A stretch of DNA of 64,000 nucleotides from positions 1,371,501-1,435,500 of the forward strand of contig NC_091676.1 of assembly GCF_042453785.1 (NCBI RefSeq), written 5' to 3'. Below the pieces are notes generated by a model. It was not told where the DNA came from and searched no databases. It saw nothing but the letters and a program-made list of their open reading frames with translations. Shown piece by piece: positions 33,911 through 45,271 of the stretch; the first letter of the stretch is position 1, and every line of letters starts with the position of its first letter. Source of the stretch: Malus domestica. Lineage: Eukaryota > Streptophyta > Magnoliopsida > Rosales > Rosaceae. A program made the translations under genes and the position numbers.

Positions 33911-36900
33911 ATGGAGAGAGATTTCTTGGGTTTGAACTCAAAGGAGCCAGTGGTTGTGGTGAAGGAGGAGACCAACAACGATGGCGGCAAAGACCCAGGT
34001 CTGTGATTTTCCCATTTGTCTTTTAGTCACAGAAAGTTTTCAGCTTTTCAAATTTTTAAATTTGGAATTTTTGAGCTTTTGGTATATGAATTATGTGTTA
34101 TTTTCTAGTTCAATTGGAGTTGAGCAATTTTAAATTTGCATAGCTGGTCAGTTATTAGAAATGATTAAATGGTTTGAATTTTAGTAGAAAGTACGTAATG
34201 CTTGTTTTTTTATGGTTTGTCTATATTTGAATTTGGTTTACAAACACTCTTCTAAAAATCCCCACCTAACCTAGACGCTAGCGGCCACCGCCTCGATTAA
34301 TGTCTAGTCATTTGAAAATTAAGAAAGAACGCCTAAACCTGCTGAGGTGCCCACTTAGATCGCAGACACCCGCCTAGCCTGCCCAAACATCCGCAACTCA
34401 CTAAGGCAGAAAATAGATAACTTTCATTTTGCATTTTACTTTTTTTTCAATAAATTGTAAGACACTTGTTGAATCCTTAAATGATCACACATTATATGCT
34501 TGCTCCCTATGTTTTCATTATGTTTCAATGCTTCATAATATATGTGTCATCCTATTTTGTAGTTTATGATGAAATTATATATATTTTAAGTATAAACATA
34601 CACTTATTTACATGAAGTATAAAGGATTTAGTTAAATCCGCCTAGACCTTGCCTGGTCACCTAGGCGCTAGGCCCCAGCTCACCGCCCGACTAGCGTCTA
34701 GCGTCTTTTAGAACCTTATCCATCCCTTATAGTTTAGATTAGATTAATTAGAATATCGCTCGGTTAAAAAACAAACAGTGAACAATTTATCTTTAAGATG
34801 TGATTGTTTATGGTATTCAAAAATTTCCCAGCAGAGGTGCACTAGTAATTGATTTATTTGTTTGTAATGTATAGGGTATGGAAGAGGTGGAAGGGCACAT
34901 TGGCCCTTTCTAAGCCAGGTCTCTGCAGTTCCTCAGTTTATGTCCTTCAAAGCTGCTCAAGATGATAGGACTAAAAAAATGGTACCTGATTCATTCTTGT
35001 CTTCCGTCTCTGCGGGTGCATTTGACCCTTGTCAAAAACAAACTACATGTGAATCTCAGGTATATGTTGTCGCCGTTGTTGGTTAATTATCATGTCATTC
35101 TCCTTGTGTTTTGTATATTTGACTTCTAGATCGATTTGATTCTTTCTTTGGTTAATAATACCGCCGTGAATAATTGATGTGTTGGGAAGATCAGGATCAA
35201 ATAGTGTCTTCTGATATTGTTGCTGCCCTTCGCCTCATTGGTTTGTGTTTTTTATTATCTAGAAGAACTTCAATCACGATAGGCAAGGTGGGATTCATTT
35301 TTCTCTGACAGCTTATCCTAGGCAACGTTATATGCATTCTGTGCACCGTCCTCATGACACAAAGATGATTTCAGTTACCAGTCAAGGGATTTCTGTTCCA
35401 ATGAGCAACCCTTACTTGAAGAATCACTTTACTACTACTGGTCAGAATTTTTCCACAACTACGATGAAGCATACGGCTCCACCTTCAGCTCTTCCCGTTA
35501 CAGGTGGTTCCATTGCTGGGATCACTGAGCCGTGGTAATTTTTAATATTATGCTCAAGTCCTTGGCCGACCATTTCATAAAAACAATTGAATTCTGAGGT
35601 TTGTTAAAACATTCTTTGTAGGAACAATGTCAAGACCTCTGGGTCACCTTCACAATTGACAATCTTTTACGCTGGTACTGTGAATGTCTATGATGATATC
35701 TCCCCTGAGAAGGTACCCTCCCTCACTCTATAGGTCAAACACACACAGACACACCCGCCCAGCGCACACATGAAAACACAGGCTTTTCTTGTTGACAACC
35801 TTCTATTGGGTCTTAAGTGAGCTCTAAAATTGTTTAGGGATGTCTTTTCAGGCTCAGGCACTGATGCTTTTGGCTGGAAACAGTTGTTCTAACTCCTCTA
35901 GTGCTGCACAGCCCAAAGCTCAAGCACCGAGTGCAAAGTTGGCAGCGGAAGACGGTGTTCCTGTGAATCAGCGTACAAATATACCCCCACCTGCTCTTTC
36001 TAGCCCCTTATCATCTGTTTCTTCACATACTGGTTCCCAGTCAGTAAGTGGGTCCTCCAGCACTGATGAACTAATGTCAGCTAGAACGACCGGACGTCCA
36101 ACCAGTCCTGTTAACAAAATGGAGGCTCCAGAAACAGCAAATGCAGTTCGATCTGTTGCTGCGACTTCTATGATTCCTTCTGGTATGATACTCTGTTATT
36201 GAAAGTTGGTTCTTAACTTAAAGAGTATTTTTTGTGTGCAATCTCAGATATGTGATCACAACCTTTTGCCCTTTTCCCCCCTTGATTGGACAACGTTTGC
36301 CATCTAAACTGGCATATGCTTTTCTGTACAGCTGTTCCACAGGCTCGCAAAGCATCCTTGGCTCGATTTTTAGAGAAGCGCAAGGAAAGGTGATTTTCGT
36401 TAATTCCAACTATATTATTATGGAAACTATTATGAATTGCTCACGGTCCATCTGAGTAAGAATTAGGGCCTTTTTTGTACATAAGAACCTATGGTCTGTA
36501 GAGTTGGCTATTTTTTCTGAGGTTATCTCGTGAATAACTCCGCCTATGTCTTACATGGCCGGTCCCAAGCCCGGATAAAGGAGGAGGGGGAGGGCGTCAG
36601 GTAGTCGACAGCCGGCACTCCATGATCACGTCGAATCCTTATGAAAATGAATCCAGAACAAAATCGCGCTAAAGCTAGGGCGTCACCCGTAAGTGGCGCG
36701 CTGTGTGGCCCGAGCACAGTGATAAGTGAGCAAGGGTCGCTGTATATCCATCGGCACCCGGATGCAGTGTTAAATGAGCAAGGGGGCCATAGAAACTTCT
36801 TTTCGAACGACTCCACTCAAAGTTGTTTGGGAGCATATGCTCCTATCAACTTTACACGGGACACACAAAAGAAGTACTTTGATCCTATTAGACGGGGGAG

Positions 36901-39900
36901 GGTGAAGAAGCTAGGACAGAAGGGTAGAGTTCAAGAGAGCAAAATGCGTTTAGGAACGTGGAATATAGGAACCTTAACGGGAAAATCTATGGAAGTAGTG
37001 GAAGTTATGGTGAGGAAAAGGATAAATATTATGTGCCTACAAGAAACTAAGTGGGTTGGTAGTAATGCAAAGGATCTAGAAAACTCAGGGTTTAAACTTT
37101 GGTATTCGGGCACAAATAGAACGAGAAACGGTGTTGGCATCATCGTGGATAAGACCTTGGTACAAGATGTTGTAGATGTCAAGAGGGTAGGAGATAGAAT
37201 CATGGCAATCAAGATTGTAATAGGACAAGAACTTATCAATGTGATTAGTGCGTACGCACCTCAAGTAGGGTTGGATACGAGTTCGAAGGAGAAATTTTGG
37301 GAAGATCTTGGAGACTTGGTGCAAGGAATTGCTCAGACGGAGAAGTTATTTATAGGAGGAGATTTAAATGGACACGTTGGCAGGGAGACAGGCAACTATG
37401 GAGGTTTTCATGGTGGCCATGGTTTTGGGGAGAGAAACGAGGATGGGGAAGCTATCTTGGATTTTGCAATGGCATATGATCTCTTCTTAGCCAACACCTT
37501 CTTTAAGAAGAGAGAAGAACATGTGATCACCTACAAGAGTGGGTCGTCAAAAACACAAATAGATTTTCTTCTAATGAGGAAAGGGGATCGTATAACTTGT
37601 AAGGATTGCAAAGTTATACCAGGAGAGAGCGTGGCTAATCAACATCGCTTGTTGGTGATGGATGTACATATCAAAAGAGTAAGACAAAAGAACAAGACTT
37701 GGAAGTGCCCAAGGACTAGATGGTGGAATCTAAAAGAAGAAAAACAAGCCATTTTCAAAGAGAAGGTAATCACCCAATGTGTGTGGGATAGAGAGGGGGA
37801 AGCTAGCCAAATGTGGGATTCCATGGCTAGTTGTATCCGAAAAGTAGCAAAAGAGGTATTAGGAGAGTCCAAGGGCTTTGCCCCACACCAAAAGGAATCT
37901 TGGTGGTGGAATGAGGAGGTACAAACAAAGGTGAAGGCTAAGAAGGAATGTTGTAAAGCCTTATACAAGGAGATGACCGATGAAAATGGTGAAAGGTATA
38001 GAAAAGCGAAGCAAGAGGCGAAGAAAGCTGTCAGAGAAGCTAAGTTAGCGGCTTACGACGATATGTATAAACGACTAGATACCAAAGAAGGAGAGTTGGA
38101 TATCTATAAACTATCTAGAGCAAGGGAAAAGAAGACAAGGGACCTAAACCAAGTGAGGTGCATCAAGGATGAGGATGGAAAGGTTCTTGCTACAGAGAAC
38201 GCGGTTAAAGACAGATGGAGAGGTTATTTTCATAATCTCTTCAATGAAGGACATGAAATGAGTGCTTCTTTAGGGGAGTTGAGTAACTCAGAAGAGTGTA
38301 GAAACTACTCTTTTTATCGTCGAATCCGGAAGGAAGAAGTGGTTGTAGCTTTGAAGAAGATGAAGCATAAAAAAGCAATAGGCCCAGACGATATACCAAT
38401 CGAAGTGTGGAAACTTTTGGGAGAGACAGGTATAACATGGTTCACTGACCTTTTCAATAGGATTTTGAAAACGAAGAAGATGCCAAATGAGTGGCGAACG
38501 AGCACTTTGGTGCCTATCTACAAGAATAAGGGCGACGTACAAAATTGCATGAACTATAGGGGTATTAAGCTAATGAGTCATACAATGAAGCTCTGGGAGA
38601 GAGTCATTGAGCATAGATTGAGGCAAGAGACACGGGTTTCGGACAACCAATTCGGGTTCATGCCAGGGCGCTCAACCATGGAGGCAATCTATCTCTTACG
38701 AAGATTGATGGAAAGATATAGAGATGGGAAAAAGGATTTACACATGGTCTTTATAGATTTGGAAAAAGCGTATGATAGGGTCCCAAGAGACATTCTTTGG
38801 AGGATTTTAGAGAAGAAAGGAGTACGAATAGCATATATCCAAGCTATAAAGGATATGTATGAAGGAGCAAAGACTGCCGTAAGAACTCATGAAGGACAAA
38901 CCGAAAGCTTTCCCATAACTGTAGGATTACATCAAGGCTCATCCTTAAGTCCTTACCTTTTTGCGTTGGTAATGGATGAGTTAACAGGACATATTCAAGA
39001 TGATATTCCTTGGTGTATGCTTTTCGCAGACGATATAGTGTTGATAGATGAAACTCAGGAAGGGGTAAATGCAAAGCTTAACCTTTGGAGAGAAGTGTTG
39101 GAATCTAAAGGTCTTCGCCTAAGCCGATCAAAGATAGAATATATGGAGTGCAAGTTCAGTGCAAATGGAGGCCAAAACGAGTTAGGGGTGAGGATCGGAG
39201 ATCAAGAAATACCAAAGAGCGACCGTTTTCGTTACCTAGGATCTATCTTGCAAAAGAACGGAGAATTAGATGGAGATCTCAACCATAGAATACAAGCTGG
39301 ATGGATGAAGTGGAAGAGTGCATCCGGCGTGTTATGTGACCGCCGTATGCCACTGAAGCTCAAGGGAAAATTTTATAGGACGGCAATAAGGCCGGCGATG
39401 CTGTATGGCACAGAATGTTGGGCGGTGAAACATCAACACGTACACAAAATGGGTGTAGCGGAGATGAGGATGCTTCGTTGGATGTGTGGGCACACGAGAA
39501 AGGATAAGATTAGGAATGAGGATATCCGGGGTAAAGTAGGAGTAGCCGAAATTGAAGGAAAGATGAGAGAAAATCGGTTACGGTGGTTTGGACATGTGCA
39601 AAGAAGGCCTACTGACGCTCCGATTAGAAGATGCGACTATGGGACAGAGGTTCAGGGCCGAAGGGGTAGAGGAAGACCTAGGAAAACTTTGGAAGAGACT
39701 CTAAGAAAAGACTTAGAGTACTTGGATCTAACGAAGGACATGACACATGATCGAGCACAATGGCGTTCTAAGATTCATATAGCCGATCCCACTCAGTGAC
39801 TTGGATTTTCCAAGTCTCCAACCGAGAAGTTTTCCTCACTCGGAAAATTAAGGGAACACTACCCCAAACTACATGCTCCACTCAGAAAGCTTCAACATAC

Positions 39901-42900
39901 AAGCTTCAACAAAAGAAAATTCAAAGAACTTAGCGAAGAAGGCTTTGGTGTATCTAACACAATACGTTGAAATGAAGGAAAGCTTATTTATTGATATCCC
40001 CGATAAGCTACAAATATGTACATATACACGAGTCAAAATAAACACACAAGAGGGAGCCTTCACAAAGGTTGCTTAGGAGAAGTCTCAGCAGTCGGTAGAG
40101 CCCCAGAAAGAGAAGGCACCGGAGGGGGATCATTTGGAGCCTCAGTACTGGACAGAACCCTAGAAGGAGGAGGCATCAGAGGTTGATCATTTGGAGCTTC
40201 ATTACGCGGTACAGCCCCAGAAGACGAAGGCAATAAATGCCTTTGGAACAAACCCACAAATCTCTGATGATCAAGTAAAACCTGACCATCAGTTTCCTTC
40301 ATCTGGTCAAGCTTCCTCTTCATGTTTGTAGCATAGTCATGTGCGAGCCGGTGCAACTGTTTATTCTCATGCTTGAGCCCTCTAATCTCCTGTTTGAGAC
40401 TCATCACTTCAGCCGCCAATGATTCAACTTGGCGGGTTCGAGCAAATAGGCGTTGGGCCATATTAGACACAGAACCTGCACACTGAACACTGAGAGCCAG
40501 CGAATCCTTAACAGCTAACTCATCAGACCGTTTGGAAAGTAGTCTGTTATCTTTGGGAGTGAGAAGGTTCCTGGCCACCACCGCAGCGGTCATATCATTC
40601 TTCATCACGGAATCCCCAACGGTAAGAGGACCAGTAGGGGAGACGAAGGATGGGCGCCATATGTTGTCTGGAGAAGGCGGGGCTGCCTCTTCAACAAGGT
40701 TCAAGTCAAAACGACGGTCGGAGGGGCCAGACATTTTCAAAGGTGTTGAAGAGAGAAGAGGTCGGACAAATCAAGATCTTAGAAGTGCAAGAATGAAGCT
40801 TCTACTGGTGGAGATTCAAGTGTGCTTTGGAACTTAATGCCAGCCCCTATAAAAATCTGCACTCGACGGAGCTTCAGAAATCGAAGAGGCGCCTGCTCAG
40901 AAATCGAAGAGGCGTTTGCTTTCTCAAAAGCTGGGCTGCTTAGAGATCACGAGGGTTGATCTCAGAAATCGAAGAGGCGTTTGCTTTCTCAAAAGTTGGG
41001 CTGCTCAAAGACCTCGAAGGCTGATCTCAAAAATCGAAGAGGCGCTCGCTTTCTCAAAAGCTGGGCTCCCCAGAGACCACGAGGGCCGATCTCAGAAATC
41101 GAAGAGGCACCTACTTTTCCAGCCTTGTCAGCACCTGTCACACGCACACTCAGCTTTGCGAAAATTATGGGCATTCTGTCGAAGACTTCTGGGGAAGTAG
41201 AAAACACATGAATCTTACTGTTCAATCACCCACTTCCCACACGCAACAATAGCTCATGGGTACCACAGATAACTTTGCCAAAGTTCTCTGCCAAAGTTGA
41301 GCACGTGAAGCTTGCAGCTCCTACTACATCGCTCCCATAAATTTTGAAGGTCTAGCTACCATATTATTACCCACAAGGGTAAAGGAACAGTACCACTGCT
41401 GGATAATTGGAAAGTCCTTGTGTGTCAACCTCTGTGCTTCGTGGCAAGGTAGACTAGCAAACATGCCCAACCTTTACTCACATTCGAGAAAACACTCCCA
41501 ATAAGATTGCTTGCTCCAAAATCGAAGAGGCACCGTCCTCCGAATCTCGAGAGCCAGACTCTCAACATGACTACTTTCTTAAAAATCGAAGAGAGGGTAA
41601 AGGAACAGTACCATTGCTGGATAATTGGAAAGTCCCTGTGTGTCAACCTCTGTGCTTCATGGCAAGGTAGACTAGCAAACATGCCCAACCTTTACTCACA
41701 TTCGAGAAAACACTCCCAACAAGATTGCTTGCTCCAAAATCGAAGAGGCACCGCCCTCCGAATCTCGAGAGCCAGACTCCCAACATGATTACTTTCTCAA
41801 AAATCGAAGAGACACTGCTCCCCGAATCTTCGAGAGCCAGACCCCCAGCATGATTGCTTTCTCAAAAATCGATGAGGCATCGTTCTCCGAATCAATCGAA
41901 GAGGCGCTCGCTTTCTCAAAAGCTGGGCTGCTCAGAGACCACGAGGGCCGATCTCAGAAATCGAAGAGGCACCTACTTTTCTAGCCTTGTCAGCACCTGT
42001 CACACGCACACTCAGCTTTGCAGAAATTATGGGCATTCTGTCGAAGACTTCTGGTGAAGTAGAAAGCACATGAATCTTACTGTTCAATCACCCACTTCCC
42101 ACACGCAACAATAGCTCATGGGTACCACAGATAACTTTGCCAAAGTTCTCTGCCAAAGTTGAGCACGTGAAGCTTGCAGCTCCCACTACATCGCTCTGAC
42201 CAAGAAAGGTAAAAGAATAACAAAGAAACAGCACTAACAAAGTTTAGACACATAAATTTTGAAGTTCTAGCTACCATATTATTACCCACAAGGGTAAATG
42301 AACAATACCACTGCTGGATAATTGGAAAGTCCCTGTTTGTCAACCTCTGTGCTTCGTGGCAAGGTAGACTAGCAAACATGCCCAACCTTTACTCACATTC
42401 GAGAAAACACTCTCAACAAGATTGCTTGCTCCAAAATCGAAGAGACACCGTCCTCCGAACCTCGAGAGCCAGACTCCCAACATGACTACTTTCTCAAAAT
42501 CGAAGAGAGGGTAAAGGAACAGTACCATTGCTGGATAATTGGAAAGTCCCTGTGTGTCAACCTTTGTGCTTCGTGGCAAGGTAGACTAACAAACATGCCC
42601 AACCTTTACTCACATTCGAGACAACACTCCCAACAAGATTGCTTGCTCCAAAATCGAAGAGGCACCGCCCTCCGAATCTCGAGAGCCAGACTCCCAACAT
42701 GATTACTTTCTCAAAAATCGAAGAGACACTGCTCTCCGAATCTCGAGAGCCAGACCCCCAGCATGATTGCTTTCTCAAAAATCGAAGAGGCATCGTTCTC
42801 CGAATCTCGAGAGCCAGATACCACAGACCACTTTTTCAAAGTGCTCTGACAGAGTTAAAACATGTGAAACTGGCAGCTCCCACTACCGTGCTATGACCAA

Positions 42901-45271
42901 GCAGGGTAAAGGAATAACATTACTACTTGTTAGGGAGACTCCTATATATGTCGACCTCCATCCCCAACAGACAGGCAGACCTGCAAAAATGCTCAACCCT
43001 TCATCATATCTGAGAGGGCACTCCCAACGAAGCCTTTCGAAATATTCAGCTTTCTTTCCCCCCGATATTACCTCTGCAAACAAGCTATACTAGAGCAAGA
43101 ATATCTCATATCATCAGGGTTAAAAGCAAGAGTATCCCATATCATGCTTTTTCCCTGTCTTTTCCTTTGGCCTTGTTTTTACCTGCAAGACAAGGAGAAA
43201 GAGAGCAATCAGTCAGCACTTGGAATCAAGCTTCCAGCCAGGAACTGACTGCCTGGAACCCCTTACCTGATTACTTACCTGGCATTGCTCTCGAGTACTC
43301 ATCTTCAACATCTTATGTTTCCAGGGAAGATTCCGCATCTGCTTGAGGAACAGATAGGGCAAGTGCGAAGGATACAAGGAAGCATGTGGAGACAAGCGTA
43401 ACAGCACACGTGCCGATACATCCATTACTCTGTCAAAAGCAAAAGTATCTCATATCAGCAGGGTGGAACGTACTCTAGATTTGATGGACTTGTTTTGACC
43501 CTCAAATTCTTCAGTCGGCCTTATACTCTGGAGGAAACCAGAAAACCCTCCAGCTCAGTTCAAGAATAAGCCTGTGGAAAGTTACTTCTTCAAAAGCAAA
43601 AGTATCTCATATCATCTCTTCTCATTTTTCTTCTCTTTATCCTTCATGCTGCTGCAAGATGGGGAGAAGGTGAACAATCAGTCGGAGCTCTGATTGCTTA
43701 CCTTGTCTGTCACCTCTTTCAGCAGACCCCCTAGCTCGGCGACTTGGGGGACTCTTACTACATGGTTTGTATCGCGCTTGACCAAGCCTGAAACTACAAG
43801 TAAGCTTCAAGTGAAATTGATACATTACCTTGTGCATCTCCACCAGTTAAAGATACCACCCCTGGATGGAGGAAGAGTACTTCCAGAGAAGATGCCACAT
43901 CTACCTATGAGACATATAAGGCAAGTCAAGACGACACCACACTCCGATACTTAGAAGTTTCGTGATTACGAGATCATTCTCCCACAATATTTCCTAATGT
44001 CATTTGTACTAAATCATTCACTTGTACTCACTAAAGGAGAGCTTGAACCTATGTACTTGTGTAAACCCTTCACAATTAATGAGAACTCTTCTATTCCGTG
44101 GACGTAGCCAATCTGGGTGAACCACGTACATCTTGTGTTTGCTTTCCTATCTCTATCCATTTATATACTTATCCACACTAATGACCGGAGCAATCTAGCG
44201 AAGATCACAAAAAGCGACCGTTTTCGCTACCTAGGATCTATCTTGCAAGAGAACGGAGAATTAGATGGAGATCTCAACCATAGAATACGAGCTGGATGGA
44301 TGAAGTGTAAGAATGCATCCGGCGTGTTGTGTGACCGTCGTAGGCCACTGAAGCTCAAGGGAAAATTTTATAGGACGGCAATAAAGCCAGCAATGTTGTA
44401 TGACACAGAATGTTGGGCGGTGAAGCATCAACACGTACACAAAATGGGTGTAGCGGAGATGAGGATGCTTCGTGGGATGTGTGGGCACACGAGAAAGGAT
44501 AAGATTGGGAATGAGGATATCCGAGGTAAAGTAGGAGTAGCCGAAATTGTAGGAAAGATGAGAGAAAATCGGCTCCGGTGATTTGGACATGTGCAAAGAA
44601 GGCCGAATGACGCTCCGGTTCGAAGATGTGACTACGGGACAGAGGTTCAGGGCCGAAGGGGTAGAGGAAGACCTAGGAAAACTTTGGAAGAGACTCTAAG
44701 AAAAGACTTAGAGTACTTGGATCTAACGGAGGACATGACACAAAACCGAGCGCAATGGCGTTCTAGGATTCATATAGCCGACCCCACTTAGTGGGAAAAG
44801 GCTTTGTTGTTGTTGTTGTTGTTGTTGTTATCTCGTGAATGGCACATATGGTATGGGGACCGGAGAACCTCATGCCTTCGAAAGTTTTAGTAGTGCGAGG
44901 GCTCGATGTTTCCATCTGGCCGCTGTCCTGCTTGAGTTGAGTTGCCTTTGATTGGATTTTTTGTAAAGGTATTCTATTAATTAGCATTTTGTACCGTATT
45001 GTGCAAACGTTACTATACTTTTCGAGGAAAATCTAAACAGCTGACCTAACTTATTACCTCAAATAGAAACGCGGGCAGATTAGTAACTAACGCAACTGAG
45101 GAAGTGAACATTATCTCATTGGAATCGGACAGCTAATAATATATCGAGTTCTGTTTTCGTCTGTGCAGGGTGATGAGTGCAGCACCATACAATTTCGACA
45201 AGAAATCACCGGAATATGGCACTCCGGAATCCAACGGAGTGAATTTTGGTCAACAAGGAGAACAACGATGA
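33911..45271 (+). CDS. TIFY6B: TIFY6B/JAZ3-type jasmonate-ZIM repressor
   Basis: Seven coding exons: 33911-33998, 34875-35059, 35263-35534, 35622-35712, 35852-36182, 36332-36389, 45169-45271; 375 aa. JAZ proteins bind MYC factors, recruit NINJA/TOPLESS and are degraded through COI1 when jasmonate-Ile is present. Visible: N-terminal MERDFLGL typical of the JAZ3/4 group, ZIM motif [20 protein letters not shown] (TIFY at 195-198), and Jas motif [18 protein letters not shown] (325-342) followed across an intron by VMSAAPY (343-349). The Jas motif is split just before its X5PY end, the conserved Jas-intron position whose retention in other plants yields JA-insensitive forms. Here that intron is 8.8 kb because of a LINE insertion. 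The degron lead is VPQARK instead of the more usual LPIARR/LPLARK. Confidence 0.95.
34250..34720. repeat. Degraded element in JAZ intron 1 with CTAGACGCTAG ends
   Basis: The left part has cctagacgctagcggccaccg and the right part, reverse complemented, gctagacgctagtcgggcgg, with ttctaaaa at both outer ends. Between them is AT-rich DNA. Probably an old non-autonomous DNA transposon; class not determined. Confidence 0.5.
36522..36535. repeat. Left target-site duplication of the LINE
   Basis: GTTATCTCGTGAAT; an identical copy is at 44827-44840. The 14-base match brackets the whole 8.3-kb insertion. Confidence 0.92.
36536..39799 (+). mobile_element. RTE-type LINE, 5' and coding part
   Basis: A non-LTR retrotransposon in the Jas intron, same orientation as the host gene. 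It starts right after the duplication and carries a full open frame (36641-39799). The coding end is followed at once by unrelated LTR-derived DNA; the expected LINE tail is seen only after a second copy of its 3' segment at 44205-44826. Uninterrupted coding and perfect duplications point to recent insertion. Confidence 0.93.
36641..39799 (+). CDS. LINE endonuclease / reverse transcriptase
   Basis: 1052 aa with no stop. An apurinic-type endonuclease spans about 102-345 with [36 protein letters not shown] and [10 protein letters not shown]. Reverse transcriptase spans about 560-830 with [55 protein letters not shown] and the catalytic LFADDIVLI (FADD near 794-797). The C-terminal part includes the thumb and FGHVQRRP-type region. 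Endonuclease-RT in one frame without a gag-like ORF1 or RNase H fits the RTE clade. The enzyme nicks DNA and copies its RNA at the site. The first 100 residues are poorly conserved and the start could be later (M102). Confidence 0.93.
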   Translation: MKMNPEQNRAKARASPVSGALCGPSTVISEQGSLYIHRHPDAVLNEQGGHRNFFSNDSTQSCLGAYAPINFTRDTQKKYFDPIRRGRVKKLGQKGRVQESKMRLGTWNIGTLTGKSMEVVEVMVRKRINIMCLQETKWVGSNAKDLENSGFKLWYSGTNRTRNGVGIIVDKTLVQDVVDVKRVGDRIMAIKIVIGQELINVISAYAPQVGLDTSSKEKFWEDLGDLVQGIAQTEKLFIGGDLNGHVGRETGNYGGFHGGHGFGERNEDGEAILDFAMAYDLFLANTFFKKREEHVITYKSGSSKTQIDFLLMRKGDRITCKDCKVIPGESVANQHRLLVMDVHIKRVRQKNKTWKCPRTRWWNLKEEKQAIFKEKVITQCVWDREGEASQMWDSMASCIRKVAKEVLGESKGFAPHQKESWWWNEEVQTKVKAKKECCKALYKEMTDENGERYRKAKQEAKKAVREAKLAAYDDMYKRLDTKEGELDIYKLSRAREKKTRDLNQVRCIKDEDGKVLATENAVKDRWRGYFHNLFNEGHEMSASLGELSNSEECRNYSFYRRIRKEEVVVALKKMKHKKAIGPDDIPIEVWKLLGETGITWFTDLFNRILKTKKMPNEWRTSTLVPIYKNKGDVQNCMNYRGIKLMSHTMKLWERVIEHRLRQETRVSDNQFGFMPGRSTMEAIYLLRRLMERYRDGKKDLHMVFIDLEKAYDRVPRDILWRILEKKGVRIAYIQAIKDMYEGAKTAVRTHEGQTESFPITVGLHQGSSLSPYLFALVMDELTGHIQDDIPWCMLFADDIVLIDETQEGVNAKLNLWREVLESKGLRLSRSKIEYMECKFSANGGQNELGVRIGDQEIPKSDRFRYLGSILQKNGELDGDLNHRIQAGWMKWKSASGVLCDRRMPLKLKGKFYRTAIRPAMLYGTECWAVKHQHVHKMGVAEMRMLRWMCGHTRKDKIRNEDIRGKVGVAEIEGKMRENRLRWFGHVQRRPTDAPIRRCDYGTEVQGRRGRGRPRKTLEETLRKDLEYLDLTKDMTHDRAQWRSKIHIADPTQ
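40060..40734 (-). CDS. Open frame of unknown function carried by the LTR-derived element
   Basis: A 224-aa frame starting [20 protein letters not shown]. Residues about 100-150 are a coiled coil ([20 protein letters not shown] and following heptads); the C-terminal third is Pro/Ser-rich with a 17-22 residue unit (…APNDQP/…APNDPP) repeated about three times. I believe near-identical frames are common in apple and pear annotation as uncharacterised proteins, which fits a multicopy element. No enzymatic motif is seen. The EDLNLVEE-like opening (FDLNLVEE) resembles an EAR-type LxLxL patch only loosely. Confidence 0.5.
   Translation of the reverse strand: MSGPSDRRFDLNLVEEAAPPSPDNIWRPSFVSPTGPLTVGDSVMKNDMTAAVVARNLLTPKDNRLLSKRSDELAVKDSLALSVQCAGSVSNMAQRLFARTRQVESLAAEVMSLKQEIRGLKHENKQLHRLAHDYATNMKRKLDQMKETDGQVLLDHQRFVGLFQRHLLPSSSGAVPRNEAPNDQPLMPPPSRVLSSTEAPNDPPPVPSLSGALPTAETSPKQPL
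40870..42830. repeat. Nested tandem repeats with the core AATCGAAGAGGC
   Basis: Units of about 60-75 bases (aatcgaagaggcg, tttctcaaaagctgggctg, agaccacgagggc) occur several times at 40870-41105. Larger units with ggataattggaaagtcc, caaggtagactagcaaacatg and attcgagaaaacactcc begin near 41400, 41620, 42315 and 42535. A block of about 250 bases at 41092-41345 (tcagcacctgtcacacgcac and on) is repeated at 41948-42205. This is internal to the LTR-derived element. Confidence 0.9.
44205..44826 (+). mobile_element. Second copy of the LINE 3' segment with (TTG)n tail
   Basis: From aagcgaccgttttcg it matches the LINE at about 39217-39797; by eye there are about 35 mismatches in 580 bases (6%). Its frame is partial and has an in-frame TGA replacing the Trp of RWFGHV. 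It ends in ggctttgttgttgttg, a (TTG) tail typical of RTE elements, then the right target duplication (44827-44840). It is thus the real 3' end of the insertion but not simply the missing tail of the first copy, because the two overlap by 580 bases. Confidence 0.9.

Larger units (their letters stand above)
39800..44204. mobile_element. LTR-retrotransposon derivative (LARD-like), broken fossil
   Basis: About 4.4 kb lying between two copies of a LINE 3' segment. It has no recognisable gag or pol. Parts: a minus-strand open frame near the left end (40060-40734), a long zone of nested tandem repeats (about 40870-42830), a unique middle, and at the right (about 43700-44170) sequence that reads like an LTR end with a polyadenylation-type region. 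A matching LTR at the other side was not found, so it looks incomplete. Parentage is probably Gypsy-type, by general appearance only. Age: intermediate; it is nested in the LINE insertion. Confidence 0.6.

Noticed and set aside
43213-43954. Several 60-90 residue frames in the LTR-derived element
   Set aside because: No gag or pol motif recognised; treated as non-coding fossil sequence.
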